From NCBI RefSeq assembly GCF_001590865.1, contig NZ_BBUY01000014.1:81291-145290 (forward strand): DNA of 64,000 nucleotides, read 5' to 3'. The translations under genes and the position numbers were made by a program. A model generated the notes under the pieces. That model searched no databases. It was not told where the DNA came from and saw only the letters and a program-made list of their open reading frames with translations. Position 1 is the first letter of the stretch, and every line of letters begins with the position of its first letter. Positions 36,011-45,595 of the stretch are shown piece after piece. The DNA comes from Streptomyces sp. NBRC 110611 (GTDB taxonomy: Bacteria > Actinomycetota > Actinomycetes > Streptomycetales > Streptomycetaceae).

Positions 36011-36478
36011 ATGACTCTTCCTGCACGACACCGGCCCGGCCACCCGCTGGAGCGGGCGTTCCCCTGGCGGGAGCCACTGACGGCGGAACTCGATGAGTTC
36101 TTCGAGCGGATGCACCGCTTCCTGGAGACTTCAGCACCGCCGTGGATGGAGACCATGACCTGGGCACCGCTGGCGGACCTGCGAGAGACCGACGAGGCGT
36201 ACACGGTCGAGTGCGAACTGCCCGGCCTCAAGCGCGAAGACATCGACGTAGAGGTCAGCCGGCAGGAGGTCTGCATCACCGGTGAGCTGAAGGAACGCGA
36301 AGGCGAAGGCGTGCTGCGCCGCGCCACGCGCCGCACCGGCCGTTTCGAGTACCGGGCGCTGCTGCCTACCGAGGTGAAGTCCGAGGAGGTCAGCGCGTCG
36401 CTGACCGACGGGATCCTGACCGTGACCATCCCCAAGGCCCAGGCGGCCAAGCCCCGTCATATCGAGATCACTACCTGA
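36011..36478 (+). CDS. Hsp20/alpha-crystallin small heat-shock protein
   Basis: A 155-residue ATP-independent holdase. ATG 36011 follows GGAGG. The N-terminal arm contains ELDEFFERMHRFLE. The alpha-crystallin domain (about 50-145) has LRETDEAYTVECELPGL, VEVSRQEVCITGELKER and DGILTVTIPKA. The C-terminal IEI (RHIEITT) is the I-x-I anchor for oligomer assembly. HspX, the DosR-controlled mycobacterial relative, stabilises dormant cells. A decayed paralogue lies at 23.9 kb. Confidence 0.92.
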   Translation: MTLPARHRPGHPLERAFPWREPLTAELDEFFERMHRFLETSAPPWMETMTWAPLADLRETDEAYTVECELPGLKREDIDVEVSRQEVCITGELKEREGEGVLRRATRRTGRFEYRALLPTEVKSEEVSASLTDGILTVTIPKAQAAKPRHIEITT

Positions 36479-36519
36479 CCACCGTGAGGGATCGGGTGAG
36501 CGGCCCGCTCTGCCGGTGC

Positions 36520-36534
36520 GGGATCAAATGGTCC
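36520..36534. promoter_or_regulatory. Weak candidate dormancy box before PEP synthase
   Basis: GGGATCAAATGGTCC keeps the 15-bp spacing of the other boxes but departs in one arm. It lies 105 bp before the start. Treated as tentative. Confidence 0.2.
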
Positions 36535-36638
36535 TCCCTTCCGCGCCAGTCGGTGGGCCGCGGCTGGGGGCAAGACGAACACCGTGTGCCTCCCCGAACC
36601 CGCCGACACCGGCCCGGCGCAACGGTAAGGAAGAGAGC

Positions 36639-39080
<2,442 letters not shown>

Positions 39081-39105
39081 AACATCTCCCTCTCGGGAGC
39101 CGCAT

Positions 39106-39130
39106 CCTCAGGAGTCACGTCGTCCTGAGG
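39106..39130. terminator. Short inverted repeat between convergent genes
   Basis: CCTCAGGA (39106-39113) and TCCTGAGG (39123-39130) lie at the junction of ppsA and the convergent CBS-BON gene, overlapping the latter's stop region. A weak bidirectional terminator is possible. Confidence 0.3.
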
Positions 39131-39999
39131 TAATCGACCACATCCACCACGTCCTCGATCCCGCGGATCGATTCCAGCAGCTTCGGTACGAGCTTGCTGT
39201 CCAGCTCACCTCTCACGGTCACCAGGCCGTTCTCGACCGTCACCTCGAAGGCGCCGGGTTCGAGGAGGAATTCCTGCCGGATGATCCGGGACGTGATCTC
39301 CTCGCGGATGTCGGCGTCGTTGCGGACGAGAGCCCGGAGCAGGTCGATCCGGCTCACGACACCGACCAGTCGGCCGCGATGATCGGTGACGGGCAACCGC
39401 TTGAGGCGGGAGCGCGCTGAGGTCCAGGCGGCGTCGGCCACCAGATCCCCGGGACGGACCGTGACCGCGGGATAGGTCATGAGGGTGGCTGCGGTCTCCC
39501 CCCGGCTCTTCTCGTAGAGGTGGTGTTCCCGGAGCCTGCCGAGGGGACCGGGAGGGTGCGGGGCGGCCATGACAGCGGCCTTCGCCAGCAGGTCGGACTC
39601 GGACACCACGCCGAGCACATGGTCCTCGACATCGACCACGGGAACGGCGCTCAGGTGTTCGCGGGCGAGCGTGTGGGCGACGTCGAGGTACGGCATGTCG
39701 CCCGGTACGGAGACGGCCGGCACGCTCATGACGTCGCGTACTCGTGGGGGGACGAGTGCGGGAGCAGGAGCCTGCTGTTCCGGGTGGGGCGGCGTGGTCG
39801 CTTCCGGCGCGGCCTCGGCCGGCGCGTTCGCACCCGGCTCTGCGGCCCGTTCGGGAGTCTTCGACGACGCGGCGTGGGCCACAGCTCCGAGATAGCGCCG
39901 CAGCATCTCCTGGCGGCGCTCTTCGTTCGGTGTCCAGGGCCGGGCCGGCATGGCACGGCGGGCTTCCTTCGCAGCGGCATGGCGTTCAAAGTCGCTCAC
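39115..39999 (-). CDS. CBS-CBS-BON domain protein with long N-terminal extension
   Basis: A 294-residue protein. GTG 39999 follows GGGAGG. The first 85 residues are charged and then Ala/Pro-rich, with no known domain. CBS 1 (VRDVMSVPAVSVPGDMPYL) and CBS 2 (TLMTYPAVTVRPGDLVADA) follow, then a BON domain (FEVTVENGLVTVRGELDSK). The core matches the protein at 23.1 kb, but this one has the extra tail and a wider loop. Adenylate-sensing is inferred. An inverted repeat lies about 45 bp before the start. Confidence 0.85.
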   Translation of the reverse strand: MSDFERHAAAKEARRAMPARPWTPNEERRQEMLRRYLGAVAHAASSKTPERAAEPGANAPAEAAPEATTPPHPEQQAPAPALVPPRVRDVMSVPAVSVPGDMPYLDVAHTLAREHLSAVPVVDVEDHVLGVVSESDLLAKAAVMAAPHPPGPLGRLREHHLYEKSRGETAATLMTYPAVTVRPGDLVADAAWTSARSRLKRLPVTDHRGRLVGVVSRIDLLRALVRNDADIREEITSRIIRQEFLLEPGAFEVTVENGLVTVRGELDSKLVPKLLESIRGIEDVVDVVDYLRTT

Positions 40000-40044
40000 G
40001 GCAACCTCCCGATGAGCAGGCCGGCCACCTACCCGGCCAGTGTC

Positions 40045-40086
40045 GCACCGATCCCAGGTGCGCGCCGTCGGGCCTCGGATCGGTGC
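40045..40086. promoter_or_regulatory. Inverted repeat before CBS-BON gene
   Basis: GCACCGATCC (40045-40054) and GGATCGGTGC (40077-40086) are perfect 10-bp arms 22 bp apart, upstream of GTG 39999. It may be an operator or transcript hairpin. Confidence 0.35.
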
Positions 40087-40208
40087 GCAAGGGGGCCGGC
40101 CGGCGATGCGCAACCGGCGCGGCGCAACTCTGCCCGGCCTCGGTGCGGGACGGCATGTCACGGGAGCTCGCCGTGAGGAGAGCGGCCCCTCTCACAGGGC
40201 ACGGGCGG

Positions 40209-41066
40209 TCAGTCCGGGGTGAGCTGGAGGCGCGGGCGGATGACCGCGAGGGGGCACTGGGAGAACTGGAGCAGGGCCTGGCTGACGGAGCCGAGGGCCA
40301 GGCCGCGGAAGCCACCGCGTCCGCGGGAGCCGACAACCATGAGGTCGGCCCGGTCCGAGGCACGGGCCAGCGCGGGGATGGGGGCTTCATGAGCCAGCTC
40401 CTCCACCACCTCGACGTCGGGGTGTGCCTCGCGCAGCGGCCTCAGCCACTCCTCCAGGGATTGCCGGTGCTCCTCGGCCGCGGCGTCCTGGACCGGGCTG
40501 ACCGCTGCCTCAGGTCCTGGATAGCTCCAGGCGTGCACGGCCTGCAGTCGGGCACCGCGCAGCGATGCCTGCTGGAAGGCGTACACCAAGGCGGCCTGGG
40601 AATGCGCTGAACCGTCGGCGCCGACAACGATGCGATGGTGGCCGGTGGTGAGGTGGTTGACCACGACCACGGGGCTCGCCGCGTGCCCGACGACTTGCAA
40701 GGCGACCGAGCCGAGCAGCAGGCTTGCGAAGCCGCCCAGGCCCTTCGCGCCGAGTACCACCGTGTGAGCATGCTCGGACTCGGCCAGGAGAACTGCGGCG
40801 GGGCTACCGGTAGGCAGGGCGGTCATCACCTCCAGATCCGGATGTGCTTCTCGGACGATCGCGGTGGCCTCCGCCACAACACCCTGATCGCGGCGGCTCG
40901 CCTCCCGTACGCGATCTCCCGGGGTGCTTTCGTGTACGTGTTCACGGGGCAGGACATGGATGATGCGCAGGGCGCAGCGGTGCAGCACCGCCTCGTGGGC
41001 GGCCCATACCAGTGCGCGCAGACTGCGCCCGGAGCCGTCGACTCCGACCACGATCGGATCCGTCAT
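40209..41066 (-). CDS. Two-domain universal stress protein
   Basis: A 285-residue protein starting at ATG 41066 behind GGGAGAG. Domain 1 (1-140): IVVGVDGSGRSLRALVWAA and VLGAKGLGGFASLLLGSVAL. Domain 2 (about 148-280): IVVGADGSAHSQAALVYA and VVGSRGRGGFRGLALGSVSQ. Both domains have Gly-rich ATP signatures, unlike the Usp at 34.5 kb. It is 23 bp downstream of a small gene on the same strand and probably shares its promoter. Confidence 0.9.
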   Translation of the reverse strand: MTDPIVVGVDGSGRSLRALVWAAHEAVLHRCALRIIHVLPREHVHESTPGDRVREASRRDQGVVAEATAIVREAHPDLEVMTALPTGSPAAVLLAESEHAHTVVLGAKGLGGFASLLLGSVALQVVGHAASPVVVVNHLTTGHHRIVVGADGSAHSQAALVYAFQQASLRGARLQAVHAWSYPGPEAAVSPVQDAAAEEHRQSLEEWLRPLREAHPDVEVVEELAHEAPIPALARASDRADLMVVGSRGRGGFRGLALGSVSQALLQFSQCPLAVIRPRLQLTPD

Positions 41067-41089
41067 CGTCTCTCCCGGGGTGCGGGACG

Positions 41090-41347
41090 TCAGTGTTCGG
41101 TGCTGCCGGATCGGCGAAGCTCGTCCAGGCCGCGGCGGACCCTGGCGATCTCCTCTTCCAGCTGCGGGTAGTCCCCAGCTCCTCCACGCCGGCTGTCCGG
41201 TGGTGTGGGCGAGGGCTCTCGGGTGGGGCGCCGCAGTGCTCCGGCGGCGGGGGAGTAGTTCGGGGGCTGCGGGCAGGGGTGCATGTAGTGACGCCACGGT
41301 CCGTGCCCATCCTGGCGGCTCGGCCCGTGCCCATCCCGGCGGCTCAT
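41090..41347 (-). CDS. Small basic protein upstream of usp
   Basis: An 85-residue protein; ATG 41347 with GGGAG 8 nt upstream. The N-terminus repeats GHGPSRQDGHGPWR, rich in His, Gly and Trp. The C-terminus is helical and charged (LEEEIARVRRGLDELRR). No family was recognised. It lies directly ahead of the Usp gene, suggesting a two-gene operon; a Usp-binding partner is conceivable but unproven. Confidence 0.5.
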   Translation of the reverse strand: MSRRDGHGPSRQDGHGPWRHYMHPCPQPPNYSPAAGALRRPTREPSPTPPDSRRGGAGDYPQLEEEIARVRRGLDELRRSGSTEH

Positions 41348-41639
41348 AGGGCGCTCCCTTCCTCTCCTTCTACCGTCCGGCATGTGCGCCTGCGGGGCAT
41401 CTCGCGGGGAATCTCCGAGCCCACGCCCCGCGCCCGGCGCCGGGGCCATACTCGGGCCGGACCTGCCCCTACGCCTCTCACAGCGCGGGGCACTGCGCAT
41501 CGGCGTGGCCCGTGGCATCGCGCATGCCCATGGTGCGAGGGTCGGGGGAGTCGTCGTCGGCCGCGGCTGTACGAGTCCCGGGCGCCAGGCTGCGGTCCGG
41601 CGACGGCAATCCTCAGCCGGGAGCGCCGCCTCACCCTTG

Positions 41640-41830
41640 CCTCCCGCGTGTGCGGGAGGAGCCGCAGACGTAGCCCCGTCCGCGGTCGGCGAGGCCGGCG
41701 GCGATGTTGCGCGTCACGACCTGGGCCTGGGCCTTGGCGAACACGCCTGCCGTGGGCAGGAACTTGCCGCCGCTGAGCGGAACGGTGGTGACATCACCGA
41801 TGGGTTGCTCGGGCCTCCCTGTGCCAGTGG
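41640..41830 (-). pseudogene. C-terminal fragment of a sulfide:quinone-reductase-like flavoprotein
   Basis: Directly after dsrE the minus strand reads IGDVTTVPLSGGKFLPTAGV, then FAKAQAQVVTRNIAAGLADR. This is the GD motif and following helix of SQR/FCSD-type FAD oxidoreductases. The rest, including both Rossmann folds, is gone. DsrE and SQR-like genes often stand together in sulfur metabolism, so this was probably a linked gene. Confidence 0.55.
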
Positions 41831-41832
41831 TG

Positions 41833-42189
41833 TCAGAAGGTGATGACCTGATCGGCCCACGCCGTCCAGCTGGCGAGATCGTCGAGTGTGGCGCGGTCGG
41901 CGCCTTTCACCAGGGCCTCGGCGGTGAGGGCGCGGGCGTCCAGGCAGGTGCCGCAGCAGCCCACTTCGGCGCCGTGGCGGGCGGCGGACTCGATCATCCG
42001 GTCCAGGTGGTAGTAGCCGTCGGGCACTTTCTGGCCCGCCACCGCGCAGCCGACCGCGTCGCCGAGCAGGAAGACGCGCACCTCGCAGTCCTCGCGGCGG
42101 GCGAGGGCACCCGCCAGTCGCAGCCCATTCCAGGAACGCTCGGTTCCGTACGGAGGGTCGTTGAGGATGAACAGGACGTTGCGGCTCAC
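41833..42189 (-). CDS. DsrE/YchN-family protein
   Basis: A 118-residue soluble protein; GTG 42189 follows GGAGG. The fold signature is VLFILNDPPYGTERSWNGLR and VRVFLLGDAVGCAVAGQ, then EVGCCGTCLDARAL with Cys residues at about 79, 80 and 83. DsrE-like proteins carry sulfane sulfur on such Cys residues. It lies 28 bp downstream of the PepSY-like gene and just before an SQR-like fragment, so handling of reactive sulfur is a reasonable inference. Confidence 0.85.
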   Translation of the reverse strand: MSRNVLFILNDPPYGTERSWNGLRLAGALARREDCEVRVFLLGDAVGCAVAGQKVPDGYYHLDRMIESAARHGAEVGCCGTCLDARALTAEALVKGADRATLDDLASWTAWADQVITF

Positions 42190-42217
42190 GGGGCCTCCCG
42201 CGGCTGGTCGAGTGGGG

Positions 42218-42850
42218 TTACTGGCTGCCGGAGGGTTCGCGCATCTGGAGGAAGCGTCCGTGCCAGGTGTGGTACCAGACGTCGCCGGTGCTCGCGCTGA
42301 CCGAGAGCATGCCGACGATGTGGTCGTCGCGCAGGGTGTGCAGGGTGTAGTAGCCGGGGAACCGATCGGGTTCGGCGGCGTGCAGCCCGGGGCGGTGTTC
42401 GCTCAGCCACCGGTTGGCGATCCGTACCGCTCGGTCGGGGCCAACGGTCGCCGTACCGGGCGGAGTGCCGACGGGCATCATGCCGTAGGTGGTGTTCCAC
42501 ATCATGGCCGGACCGAACTCCACCTGGACCAGGCCACTGCCCGGGTCGATGAGCACCTCTGTGGCGCCCTTGCCTCGAGCGTCGAGGAGCTCGGCGTAGT
42601 AGCCGTTGCTGAACCGCATGACCTCGCCGACGTGCAGCCCCCACCGGTCGGCGAAGTGCCCGGCGGCGCGGTCGGCCTCGGCCAGGTTGCGCACCGGACC
42701 TTCGCGGGAGACCACGCCCGTCGTCCGTCCGGGGCCCGGCTGCCACGACAAGGAGCCGCTGCCCGCGACCCACACGAGGGAAGCGATCAGCGCGGCCACC
42801 GCGGCGACCAGCACGGCCAGCGGCAACCAGCGGCCCTGCGGCCTGGTCAC
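42218..42850 (-). CDS. Membrane-anchored PepSY-like protein
   Basis: A 210-residue protein with one N-terminal transmembrane helix (about 9-29, LPLAVLVAAVAALIASLVWV) and an extracytoplasmic part. Two similar alpha/beta units are seen, about 57-115 and 135-205, each with a helix followed by strands (ATEVLIDPGSGLVQVEF; GMLSVSASTGDVWYHTWH), resembling PepSY repeats. Met is frequent (FGPAMMWNTTYGMMP), which could suit copper or other metal binding. The start overlaps the SHOCT stop by 4 bp, so translation is coupled. Function unknown. Confidence 0.6.
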   Translation of the reverse strand: MTRPQGRWLPLAVLVAAVAALIASLVWVAGSGSLSWQPGPGRTTGVVSREGPVRNLAEADRAAGHFADRWGLHVGEVMRFSNGYYAELLDARGKGATEVLIDPGSGLVQVEFGPAMMWNTTYGMMPVGTPPGTATVGPDRAVRIANRWLSEHRPGLHAAEPDRFPGYYTLHTLRDDHIVGMLSVSASTGDVWYHTWHGRFLQMREPSGSQ

Positions 42851-43119
42851 CGGGCCCCCGGGCGGTGGGCGGCGAGGTGTTTACGTGCCTCGTTGTAGGC
42901 GTCCGCGTCGATCTCGCCGGAAGCGAAGCGGCGGTCGAGGATCTCCTCGGGCGTCTCGCGGTGCTCGCGATCCTGCCAGCCACGGGAACCGCCTGAGGGG
43001 CCGCCGTCGGACGCGCCGTGCGTCAGACGGATCACCGCCCACACGACGAGGCCGATCAGCGCGATCCACAGCAGGGGCATGAAAGCCATCCAGGCCCAGC
43101 CGCCACCGTCCCAGTACAT
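42847..43119 (-). CDS. SHOCT-domain membrane protein
   Basis: A 90-residue protein with one transmembrane helix (MAFMPLLWIALIGLVVWAVI, about 11-30) and a C-terminal SHOCT motif (EEILDRRFASGEIDADAYNE). ATG 43119 was chosen; a GTG at 43122 is as close to GGAGG. SHOCT segments are short oligomerisation motifs. It is the first gene of the SHOCT-PepSY-DsrE operon, with a perfect candidate dormancy box 70 bp upstream. Confidence 0.8.
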   Translation of the reverse strand: MYWDGGGWAWMAFMPLLWIALIGLVVWAVIRLTHGASDGGPSGGSRGWQDREHRETPEEILDRRFASGEIDADAYNEARKHLAAHRPGAR

Positions 43120-43188
43120 CACCGTGCTCACCTCCCCAGGAGGCTCTGTCCTTCTTTCACCGTCTATGCGGACCAGGACCAGGTACCA

Positions 43189-43204
43189 GGGGCCGTTCGG
43201 CCCC
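43189..43204 (-). promoter_or_regulatory. Putative OsdR/DevR-type box before the SHOCT operon
   Basis: GGGGCCGTTCGGCCCC; on the minus strand it contains GGGCCGAACGGCCCC, a full match to RGGCCGAANGGYCCC. It lies 70 bp before the SHOCT start in the correct orientation. The best-matching box of the right half of the window. Confidence 0.55.
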
Positions 43205-43355
43205 GCTGACGGGCTACTCGGGCACCCCGTCACCAGGAGGTGCTCTTGCCCGCCCGGCTACCAGCGGCGGCACGAAGCATCTGCGCAGGTGGAAGCGGAC
43301 GTACCCGCAGATGATCGGGGCGTAGCCGTCGCCGGCGCCTATGAATGGCCTGCTG

Positions 43356-43613
43356 CTACAGGACTGCGGCGGTGCGGAACGCGTTGCGGACTGCGGTCAA
43401 GGGCTCCCGGTCGCGGGTGTAGTAGAGCTTGTTGGTGAGCAGGACCGCCCAGCGGCCTTTCGCCGGTGAGATCCACATGCCAGTGCCGGTGAAGCCGTAG
43501 TGCACCCAGATGTTGTCCGCTGCCGGATCCGTGCCGGGCGCTGGGTGCCAGAAGAGGCCCCGTTCTGGTGTCATCTGCTCTTTGCCATTTGGCCGTTCCC
43601 CCGGCTCGTCCAT
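43356..43613 (-). pseudogene. C-terminal fragment of a serine hydrolase (beta-lactamase-like)
   Basis: The minus strand reads ERGLFWHPAPGTDPAADNIW, then GFTGTGMWISPAKGRWAVLL and TNKLYYTRDREPL, the end of class C beta-lactamase-like esterases (the H/YGFTGT motif). The SxxK and Y-x-N regions are missing. It is a truncated relic. Confidence 0.65.
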
Positions 43614-43909
43614 GCCTTCACCGCGCCTGTCGGCTACCTGTTCCGGCCCTACATCGTGTACCGGTCCCGCTCTGTCAGCGTCCCGTCGCGGGGGCCACGT
43701 CGCGGCTGGGAAGACCCAAGCTCATAGCACGAGCGGATATCGAACATCCCTCGCGCTGGGCGGGTGGTGCTGGGGTCCTGAGCCGTATCCGGGGCGCTGA
43801 CAGCCCGTCGAGACGTTCCGTCCAGGCCCAGTTCGCCCCGCTGCCACGGTCGCACGCACACGCCGGTGCCGGAATTGCGGCCTCGTGTGGCCGCCTCCAC
43901 GATGAGGTC
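43614..43909. other. Intergenic region before the formate dehydrogenase genes
   Basis: About 300 bp between the hydrolase fragment and the NuoE-NuoF-like gene. An open frame continues upstream from 43910 but has weak coding character. No clear box was found. Confidence 0.4.
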
Positions 43910-45595
43910 ATGGTTCCCGTGGGTCCTGCGGACCGTTGCGACGCGTTTCGGGCGCTGGCCGACCGGCGTGGGCGACCGGGAGACCGGCTGATCGAGGCTC
44001 TGGCCGAGGCCAGGGCGGGAACGGCGGACACCCCCGAGGTCTGGGCTCCGGCTGTCGCCGCCGGTCTGGGCCTGCCTGCTGCCGCCGCGCTCGGACCGGC
44101 CAGCTACTACGCGGACCTCGCTACCCCGCATGGCCGCCGTCACGTCCGGGTTTGCGCGGCGACAGCATGCTTCGCCGCCCAGGCCGGACGCCATCTCACC
44201 GAGGTGGAGCACGAGCTGGGCATCACCGCGGGCACGGCCTCACCGGACGGAGCGACGTCTATGCAGGCCGTGCGCTGTCTGGGGTACTGCTACGCGGGCC
44301 CCGCGGCGCTCGACGGTGAAACGCCCTGCACCGGCCCGACGCTGGCTGGACAGCTCGCGGGGCGCGAGCTCCCGCAGGCGCCGGAGATCCCGGCGGCCGA
44401 CGACACCGGCGACCCCGTTCTACTTGGCGGTGTGGTCGCGGGTGAGCCCGCGTGGCAGGTATGGCCTCGGGTGGTGGCGGCCGGCACTCCCGACGAGGTC
44501 CAGCGGGAAGTGGCCGCCTCCGGGCTGCGGGGGCGGGGCGGCGCGGGCTTCCGAGTGGCCGCGAAATGGGAGGCGGTCGGCCGGGCGCCCGGCACCGTGG
44601 TGGTGGTCAACGGGGACGAGGGGGACCCCGGCTCGTACGCCGATCGGCTGCTGATGGAGGCGGATCCGGCGCGGGTGTTGGAGGGCCTGGCGCTGGCCTG
44701 CTTCGCGTGCGGGGCTCGCCGGGGTGTGGTGCTGGTCCGCTCGGAGTATCCGCGTGCGCTGGCGCGGATGCGGTCGGCGGTCGGTCAGGCGTATGCCGAC
44801 GGGCACTTCGGCTCGGCCGTCCACGGCACGGCTACGGCTGTGGACGTCCAGGTGGTGGAGGGCGCCGGGTCGTATGTCGCAGGGGAGGAGACCGCGCTGA
44901 TCGCGAGCCTGGAGGGGGACCGGGGCTGCGCCCGGCCGCGCCCGCCCTACCCGACCGAGCGCGGGCTGTGGAACGCGCCGACCGTGGTGCACAACGTCGA
45001 GACCCTGGCGGCCGTCCCGTGGATCGTCTGCCGGGGCGGTGAAGCGTACGCCCGGCGCGGGGCGCTCGACGAGACCGGGACGAAGCTGGTCTGCCTGTCG
45101 GAGCGGTTCGCCCGGCCCGGCGCGTACGAAGTCGAGCTCGGCACCCCGCTGGAGCGGATCGTCACCGATCTGGGTGGTGGCTTGAAGGATGGCGCCGAGT
45201 TGGCCGTACTCCAGGTCGGCGGGCCCTTGGGCGGTTTCCTCGCCTCCGACGCACTGGATGTGCCGCTGACCGCTGCCGACCTCGATGCCCGGGGCGCTGC
45301 GCTCGGACACGCCGGCCTCGTCGCGTTCGACCAGCGCGTGGCTCCGGAGGATGTCATGCGGCACATCTGGCAGTTCGCCGCCGCCGAAAGCTGCGGCGCG
45401 TGCTCGCCCTGCCGAGTGGGCTCGTACCGGGGCCTGGAGCTGGCTGCCATGGGTACCCCGCCGGGAGAAGCGTGGGAGCGGCTGTCGCGCGTTCTGGCCG
45501 AGGCCAGCCTGTGTGCCTTCGGGAGACGGATCCCACCTGCCGTGTACAGCCTCGCCCGTGCCTACGGGGACCGCCTGCCGGGATGGCGTTCATGA
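43910..45595 (+). CDS. Fused NuoE-NuoF-type diaphorase subunit of formate dehydrogenase
   Basis: A 561-residue protein. The N-terminal thioredoxin-like part (about 1-165) carries a [2Fe-2S] site with Cys82, 87, 123 and 127 (C-x4-C...C-x3-C), as in NuoE/FdsG. The rest is NuoF/FdsB-like: FMN loop LRGRGGAGFRVAAKWEAVG, NGDEGDPGSYADR, and a [4Fe-4S] site ESCGACSPC...CAFG (Cys495, 498, 501, 535). It would pass electrons between the formate dehydrogenase alpha subunit and NAD. The next gene starts inside its stop (ATGA). The exact start is uncertain; the ribosome binding site at 43910 is weak. Confidence 0.88.
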   Translation: MVPVGPADRCDAFRALADRRGRPGDRLIEALAEARAGTADTPEVWAPAVAAGLGLPAAAALGPASYYADLATPHGRRHVRVCAATACFAAQAGRHLTEVEHELGITAGTASPDGATSMQAVRCLGYCYAGPAALDGETPCTGPTLAGQLAGRELPQAPEIPAADDTGDPVLLGGVVAGEPAWQVWPRVVAAGTPDEVQREVAASGLRGRGGAGFRVAAKWEAVGRAPGTVVVVNGDEGDPGSYADRLLMEADPARVLEGLALACFACGARRGVVLVRSEYPRALARMRSAVGQAYADGHFGSAVHGTATAVDVQVVEGAGSYVAGEETALIASLEGDRGCARPRPPYPTERGLWNAPTVVHNVETLAAVPWIVCRGGEAYARRGALDETGTKLVCLSERFARPGAYEVELGTPLERIVTDLGGGLKDGAELAVLQVGGPLGGFLASDALDVPLTAADLDARGAALGHAGLVAFDQRVAPEDVMRHIWQFAAAESCGACSPCRVGSYRGLELAAMGTPPGEAWERLSRVLAEASLCAFGRRIPPAVYSLARAYGDRLPGWRS

